Below, one piece after another: positions 59,192 through 64,000 of a stretch of 64,000 bases of DNA. Each line of letters begins with the position of its first letter. The first letter of the stretch is position 1. The notes beneath the pieces were generated by a model. That model ran no database searches, was not told the DNA's origin, and worked only from the letters and a program-made list of their open reading frames with translations. The position numbers were made by a program, and so were the translations under genes. The stretch comes from JAKACA01 sp963735115 (GTDB lineage: Bacteria > Actinomycetota > Acidimicrobiia > Acidimicrobiales > Bog-793). Location: assembly GCA_963735115.1 (NCBI GenBank), contig CAVTJR010000001.1:1116001-1180000 (forward strand). Direction: 5' to 3'.

Positions 59192-61019
59192 TTGAGCGGC
59201 GCCACCGACGTGGCAACGCCACGCTTGGCACGGGCGTACCGCTGGTGTCTCAAGAGCTACCCGAAGTCGTATTGGGACACCGTGGGTGACGACGTGATCG
59301 CTCTCATCGCCGAGGTCCACGCCAATGAGCGTCATGTGTTGGCGAGAGAGTGCCTCTCTATCGTCCGTGCCGGTCTCGCCCGACGAGCACGCCTCACCCG
59401 ACTCAAATACTGGTTCCCGGCACTGCTCCTGGCCGAGTCCGCGGTGGCACTTTTCTTCATCGGGTTGGCAATTCGGGCGGTGTACGAGCAACACAGGTCT
59501 TTGAGAGTGAGTCAGATAGGCGCCGACGCCATCGTCTTGCAGCTCCGAACGGCCTGGTTCCTCGCCTACGCCCTCCCGCTGCTGGCGCTGGCGGTGCTGC
59601 TCAGTTGGCTCGGCGTGCGGGCAGCGCAGCGCATCCAGGTCCCCGTCGGCGAGCGATCCGGACTGAGCAGCCTCGAGGTAGCTGTCGTGCTCGCCCAGCC
59701 GGTCCTGCTGCTGGCGGCGACGGTCGGGCCGAGCCTGTATCAACCCTTCTCTGTTGCAGAGCCGCTCGCTACTGCCGGTCTTCTCGGGGTGGGTGTTCTC
59801 GCCATCCACCAGCACCGCCGCCTGCTCCAGTTTCGGTCACAGAGGGCTGCGTTCGCCCTCGCCCTGGTTTGCGCAGGGCTCCCGTGCCTCGCCCTCGGCG
59901 CGGCTGTCACAGGCGGAGGCGGCTACTCGGCAGGTTCCAATTTTGCGGACGGGTTCACGAACGAGATCGCCGTGCCGACCGGAGGATCCCTCCCCGTATC
60001 GGTCGTGTGCCCGGCACCAGGGGACTGCCTTGTCTACGGCACGTCGGTCCTCCCTCTCACCGAGGCGGGGATGAGGCATTTCGAGGTCGTGGCCGTATCG
60101 ACAGGCGGTGACAGGTGGCGGGCCGAACCTGTGCCATCCGACGGCAGCGATCCGATCTCGACTCTCGCCTGTCCAACAACGGCGGAGTGCTACATCAGCG
60201 GAGGGATCGGACAAGGTGACGGCGCCTGGCCGATCGCTCGGAGCCTCAACGGCGGCAGAACCTGGGCGACGCTGCCGGCGTCACCTCCACCTCCGATCGA
60301 GAATGGGTTCGGGTTGCTCGCCTGCCCAGCCGCTCAGTCGTGCCTCGTCGCCACCAACGGTGGCATCGCCGTCACCCACGATGGGGGTACTCGTGGGCAG
60401 CCACGCTGCGAATCCCCGCCTACCATCCGCGGCTGCTCGCCATCTCGTGTCCTGACGCCCGTCACTGCGCAGTCCTGGCCGACAACGGCGGCCACCCGAG
60501 CTCGACGGTGCTGCTCTACACCTCGAGCGACCTTGGCAGCGATTGGATCCGACACATCGTCGTCAGCGGTGCTGAGGTGACGGCCAACAACCTTATCTGC
60601 ACGACACGCCTCCGCTGCCTCGTCGGCGGCTACGCCGAATCAGGCGAGCCGGCTCTCTGGCTGACGAGCAACGGTGGCAACACCTGGACGCAGCGACGCC
60701 CCGCCGGTGTGTTCCCGCAAGCGTGCCCCACCGTCGAGGTGTGCTGGGCCATCGACGACGCCGCCAACGACAGTCGCATCCTGCAGAGCGAGGACGGCGG
60801 ATTGTCATGGGATCGCGCCGCCGACTTCCCACAGGGCTTCCGGGGCCTCCAGTTCGCCTGCGCCACCTCAGAGAGCTGCACCGTCGTCGGAACCCTCAGC
60901 CCCACGAACCTCACTGACGACGCCATCATCTCGACGACGCCGGTGGGCGCACCTGGACAGCGGCGAAGATGCCCAAGCTGCCCGCCAGGTACCTCGGGCG
61001 ACCGAGCCTGCTCAACTGA
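59192..61019 (+). pseudogene. Membrane protein with BNR/sialidase-like repeat ectodomain, frame-disrupted twice
   Basis: The reading runs through three frames. The first has an N-terminal YRWCLKSYPKSYWDTVGDDV segment (the short motif common in membrane partners of PadR), then about six helices. After the last helix an extracellular part with CPAPGDCLVYG, CPTTAECYISG and SLNGGRTWATL repeats begins. One G is missing at 60383-60387 and one base near 60934. Restoring them continues through GGYSWAATLRIP, LTSNGGNTWTQR, QSEDGGLSWDR and AGGRTWTAAKMP to a TGA at 61017. The DGGxxW units are typical of BNR beta-propellers. TTG 59192 has GAGGAGG upstream. The role is unknown, perhaps surface sensing. Confidence 0.7.
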
Positions 61020-61079
61020 GACGCCCTGTGCCCGTGCATGGCCGCTGAGCCTCCCTCGGGCCCAGTACAGTCCCAGCTC

Positions 61080-61163
61080 GGAGGGATGGCAGAGCGGACG
61101 ATTGCGACGGTCTTGAAAACCGTTGGGTGTTGAGCCCCGGGGGTTCGAATCCCCCTCCCTCCG
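61080..61163 (+). tRNA. tRNA-Ser (anticodon TGA)
   Basis: GGAGGGATGGCAGAGCGG begins at 61080 and TCCCTCC plus discriminator G ends at 61163, 84 bases. The anticodon loop CTTGAAA lies in an ACGGT/ACCGT stem, a long variable arm (GTGTTGAGCCCC) is present as expected for serine, and the T arm reads GGGGGTTCGAATCCCCC. No CCA is encoded. Confidence 0.94.
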
Positions 61164-61253
61164 CTCCTCGGATCAGCCCGGCGGTCCAACGAGTCTGCCG
61201 CCGTCCGGTGCCCGATCTGCCTTGTCGCCACGACCTCCCATTACGCTGAGCTG

Positions 61254-62990
61254 ATGCCGCTTTCTCTCACAGAGGCGACGGCTCGTCTCATCGAGCCCGG
61301 TCAGATGTTCGAGGTGGTGGAAGCCGACATCAACGGTCTCCCCACACGGGTCTGGAAGAACTGCCCGCCGACCCTGCGGGCGATTCTCGAGCAGTCGCAG
61401 GCGTTCGGTGAGGCCACCTTCCTCGTCTATGAAGACGAGCGCATGTCGTTCGCCGAGCATTTCGCCGAGGTCGCCACCTTCTCGCGGCTGCTGGCCGAAC
61501 GATACGGCGTGCAGGCGGGCGATCGCGTGGCGATCGTCATGCGCAACTACCCGGAATGGGTCGTCGCTTTCTGGGCAGCGGCCGCCCTCGGTGCTGTCAT
61601 CGTGCCCCTCAACGCCTGGTGGACCGGCCCCGAGCTCGCCTACGGCCTGGCGGACTCGGGCACGAAGGTTGCCGTCGTCGACGCCGAACGCCTCGGCAGA
61701 CTGCTGGCCCACCTCGGCGAGCTGGGGGTCTCGGGCCTCGAGCACGTCATCGTGGTGCGGCCAGAGGATTCGCGAGAGAGCGTCCAAGTGCCGGCCGATG
61801 TCGCTCGCTACGAGGCCGTGATGGCCGAGGCGAGGGGCGACGAGCCACAGCTCCCGCCCGCCGACATCGACCCCGAGGACAACGCCACCATCTTCTACAC
61901 CTCGGGCACGACCGGGAAGCCAAAAGGCGCTCTCGGCACGCAGCGCAACATCTGCACGAACCTCCTCAGCCTGGCGTTCATCAGCGCCCGTGGGCAGGTG
62001 ATGGCGGGGGCGGCGCCAGGCGAGTCGACACCGGGTGCCACTCAGAACGCCTGCCTGTTGTCCGTGCCGCTCTTTCATGCCACCGGATGTCACTCGATCC
62101 TCGTGGCGAACACCGCGAGCGGCGGCAAGATCGTCATGATGCGACGCTGGAACCCCGAGCGAGCGCTCGAGCTCATCGAGCGCGAGTGCGTGACGATCTT
62201 CGGGGGAGTGCCCACGATGGCCTGGCAGGTTCTCAACTCACCCGACTTCGCGACCCGCGACACCTCGAGCGTACGTACTATCTCCTACGGCGGCGCGCCC
62301 GCACCGCCGGAGCTCGTGCGTCGGATCAAGCAGCAATTCCCGAGCGGGAACGCCTCCAACGGCTACGGGCTCACGGAGACCTCCTCGGTGACGAGCATGA
62401 ATTCGGGCGACGACTACGTGCGCAAGCCGATGAGCTGCGGCCCGCCCGTTCCCGTGTGCGACGTGCGGGTTGTTGGCCCCGACGGGGTGGACCTGCCACC
62501 GGGCGAGGCGGGTGAGCTCTGGATCAAGGGCCCGAACGTCGTCAAGGGCTACTGGAACAAGCCCGAGGCGACCGCAGCCAGCTTCAGCGACGGATGGCTG
62601 CACACGGGCGACGTCGCCCGCTTGGACGACGAGGGTTTCATCTTCATCGTCGACCGGGCGAAGGACATGGTGATCCGGGGAGGCGAGAACGTCTACTCGG
62701 CTGAAGTCGAGGCAGCGCTCTTCGAACATCCGGCCGTCGCAGATGCCGCCGTCATCGGGGTGCCCCACGAGGTGCTGGGCGAGGAGGTGGGAGCGGTCGT
62801 CGTGCTCCGGCCCGATGCCGAGGCAACCGCCGACGAGCTGCGGGCGCACGTGGCAGAGCGGATCGCCTCCTTCAAGGTTCCCACCCACATCTGGTTCAGC
62901 TCGGAGCCCCTTCCGAGAAACCCGGCCGGCAAGGTCCTCAAGCGAGATCTCCGCGCCCAGGTCCTCTCCGTGGAGGGGGCCGGGTCGTGA
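61254..62990 (+). CDS. Acyl-CoA synthetase (class I adenylate-forming)
   Basis: This 578-aa enzyme activates a carboxylic acid to its CoA thioester through an acyl-AMP. It has the P-loop IFYTSGTTGKPKGALGT, VPLFHATGCHSIL, GYGLTETSSVTSMNSG, LHTGDVARLDDEGFIFIVDR, AKDMVIRGGENVYSAEVE and the catalytic Lys in RNPAGKVLKRDLRA. It most resembles medium or long-chain fatty acyl-CoA ligases (FadD-like), but the substrate cannot be stated. ATG 61254 is 91 bases after the tRNA. Its stop overlaps the next gene as GTGA. Confidence 0.92.
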   Translation: MPLSLTEATARLIEPGQMFEVVEADINGLPTRVWKNCPPTLRAILEQSQAFGEATFLVYEDERMSFAEHFAEVATFSRLLAERYGVQAGDRVAIVMRNYPEWVVAFWAAAALGAVIVPLNAWWTGPELAYGLADSGTKVAVVDAERLGRLLAHLGELGVSGLEHVIVVRPEDSRESVQVPADVARYEAVMAEARGDEPQLPPADIDPEDNATIFYTSGTTGKPKGALGTQRNICTNLLSLAFISARGQVMAGAAPGESTPGATQNACLLSVPLFHATGCHSILVANTASGGKIVMMRRWNPERALELIERECVTIFGGVPTMAWQVLNSPDFATRDTSSVRTISYGGAPAPPELVRRIKQQFPSGNASNGYGLTETSSVTSMNSGDDYVRKPMSCGPPVPVCDVRVVGPDGVDLPPGEAGELWIKGPNVVKGYWNKPEATAASFSDGWLHTGDVARLDDEGFIFIVDRAKDMVIRGGENVYSAEVEAALFEHPAVADAAVIGVPHEVLGEEVGAVVVLRPDAEATADELRAHVAERIASFKVPTHIWFSSEPLPRNPAGKVLKRDLRAQVLSVEGAGS

Positions 62991-64000
62991 CAGGAGAGGA
63001 GGGTTTCTCGACAAGGGCGATTCATGGCGCTCAGGTGCCGGAGGTGCGCCAGATCCCCGCCAGCGTCCCGATCTACCAGACCGCCACCTGGCGGTTCGAG
63101 ACGCAGGAGGAGTACGCCGAGGTACTTGCCTTCGAGCGCCCCGGGCACAGCTATGGCCGCGGGTACGGGAACCCGACCGTGGAGGCGTTCGAAGGGGTGA
63201 TGGCTGAGCTGGAGGGTACGGAGGCGGCCTTCGGCTTCTCGTCGGGAATGTCGGCCATCCACGCCGTCTCGCTGGCACTCGCTGGCGCCGGCGACCGCGT
63301 CGTGACGAGCCGCGAGCTTTACGGCGGCTCGTACGCCCTATTCTCGAAGGTGCTCCCGCGCTACGGGATCGAAGTGCAGGAGCTCGACCCGCACGACCTC
63401 GAGGCGGTGCGAAAGGCGCTCCCCGGGGCGGCGTTCTTCTACGTGGAGACGATCGCCAACCCGCTGTGCACAGTCGCCGACCTGGAAGCCCTGGCGTCGT
63501 CGTGCCGGGCGGCCGGGGTGCCGGCGGTCATCGACAACACGTTCGCATCGCCCTGGCTGTGCACGCCGGCTTCGTTCGGTTTCGACTTCGTCGTGCACTC
63601 GGTGACGAAGTACATCGCCGGCCACAGCGACGTCGTCTCCGGTGTCGTGTGCTGCTCGCTTCACGACCGTTCGACCGTGCGCCAGGTGGCCATCGAGGTC
63701 GGCGGCGCCATGCAGCCCTTCGACGCCTGGCTCGCCCTTCGCGGCGTGCAGACCCTCGAAGTGCGCCTGGAGCGTCAGTGCCGATCAGCCCTCGCCCTGG
63801 CCGAGATGCTGGCGGGCGAGACGGACGTTTCGGCCGTTCACTACCCCGGCCTCGAGGCTCACCCGCATCACGAGCGCGCCGCCAAACTGCTTCGGCCCGG
63901 CTACTTCGGCGGCATGTTGGCAGTAGAGCTGTCGGGGGGTGTCGAAGGGGCGGCCGCTTGGTGCGAGGCGCTTTCCACCGCATGGATCGGCGCCTCCCTC
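62987..64000 (+). CDS. Trans-sulfuration PLP enzyme (cystathionine gamma-synthase/methionine gamma-lyase type), cut by window end
   Basis: 338 residues are visible and the stop lies beyond the window. Cys/Met-metabolism PLP enzyme motifs are present: STRAIHGAQVPEVRQIPASV at the start, SYGRGYGNPTVEAFEGVMAE, FGFSSGMSAIHAVSLALAGA, VIDNTFASPWLCTPASFGFD and HSVTKYIAGHSDVVSGVV with the PLP Lys. Family members make cystathionine from O-acyl-homoserine or split methionine; I cannot tell which. GTG 62987 overlaps the synthetase stop as GTGA. Confidence 0.88.
   Translation, partial: MTGEEGFSTRAIHGAQVPEVRQIPASVPIYQTATWRFETQEEYAEVLAFERPGHSYGRGYGNPTVEAFEGVMAELEGTEAAFGFSSGMSAIHAVSLALAGAGDRVVTSRELYGGSYALFSKVLPRYGIEVQELDPHDLEAVRKALPGAAFFYVETIANPLCTVADLEALASSCRAAGVPAVIDNTFASPWLCTPASFGFDFVVHSVTKYIAGHSDVVSGVVCCSLHDRSTVRQVAIEVGGAMQPFDAWLALRGVQTLEVRLERQCRSALALAEMLAGETDVSAVHYPGLEAHPHHERAAKLLRPGYFGGMLAVELSGGVEGAAAWCEALSTAWIGASL

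Overview
The window is strongly G+C rich chromosomal DNA from an actinobacterium. The gene set fits this: a bcc-aa3 type respiratory chain (diheme QcrC, QcrA, QcrB, CtaC/D/E/F), a RegX3/SenX3-like pair, a coproporphyrin-type hemE-hemH-hemY order, DUF2017 next to clpS, and many GTG starts overlapping the upstream stop as GTGA. Acidimicrobiia is my best guess at class level, by inference only.

Layout. 0-6.8 kb is the most accessory-looking stretch: a small unknown protein, an IS3-family element with a broken orfB, two membrane proteins (one DUF5134) divergent from a Cu+ P-type ATPase, a fragment of an IS481-like transposase with direct repeats, and tRNA-Glu. 6.8-12 kb holds a peptidase-S51-like/CysRS-C-terminal fusion, DUF2017, clpS and the heme A genes ctaA/ctaB. 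12-16.7 kb has TetR, an ABC-2 exporter and a RegX3/SenX3-like two-component system. 16.9-22.8 kb is a compact type IV secretion-like cluster (pilin-like, TrbL/VirB6-like, SCO6880-like, VirB4-like ATPase, VirD4/TraG-like) with no relaxase or integrase. It is followed by bluB and phoU. 24.4-32.7 kb is acyl-CoA and 2-oxoacid metabolism: a fused E1 dehydrogenase, nitronate monooxygenase-like protein, acyl-CoA dehydrogenase, TetR, thiolase-like protein and crotonase. Two copies of one palindromic operator lie there. 32.9-49.6 kb carries tatA, an alkylsulfatase-like MBL protein, ctaC-ctaD-ctaF, tesB, gtrA, cobT, lnt, hemY-hemH-hemE, then ctaE-qcrC-qcrA-qcrB. 49.7-64 kb carries tRNA-Thr, an SqdB-like sulfolipid enzyme, a Thr-rich wall protein, larC/larB, pheA, an FMN riboswitch with a ribE-ribB fusion, an HtrA protease, a PadR/membrane pair, tRNA-Ser, an acyl-CoA synthetase and a truncated trans-sulfuration enzyme.

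How they work together. ctaA/ctaB make heme A and hemE/H/Y make protoheme for the cytochromes encoded at 34.5-37.6 and 45.5-49.6 kb. bluB and cobT make and activate the lower ligand of B12. The SenX3/RegX3-like pair and PhoU are a phosphate-signalling set now separated by the secretion-like cluster.

Caution on sequence quality. At least nine single-base indels break otherwise well-conserved reading frames. Three are insertions turning GATC into GAATC and three are losses from G runs. They look more like consensus errors than a wave of real pseudogenes, so the broken genes are listed as frame-disrupted, not as dead.
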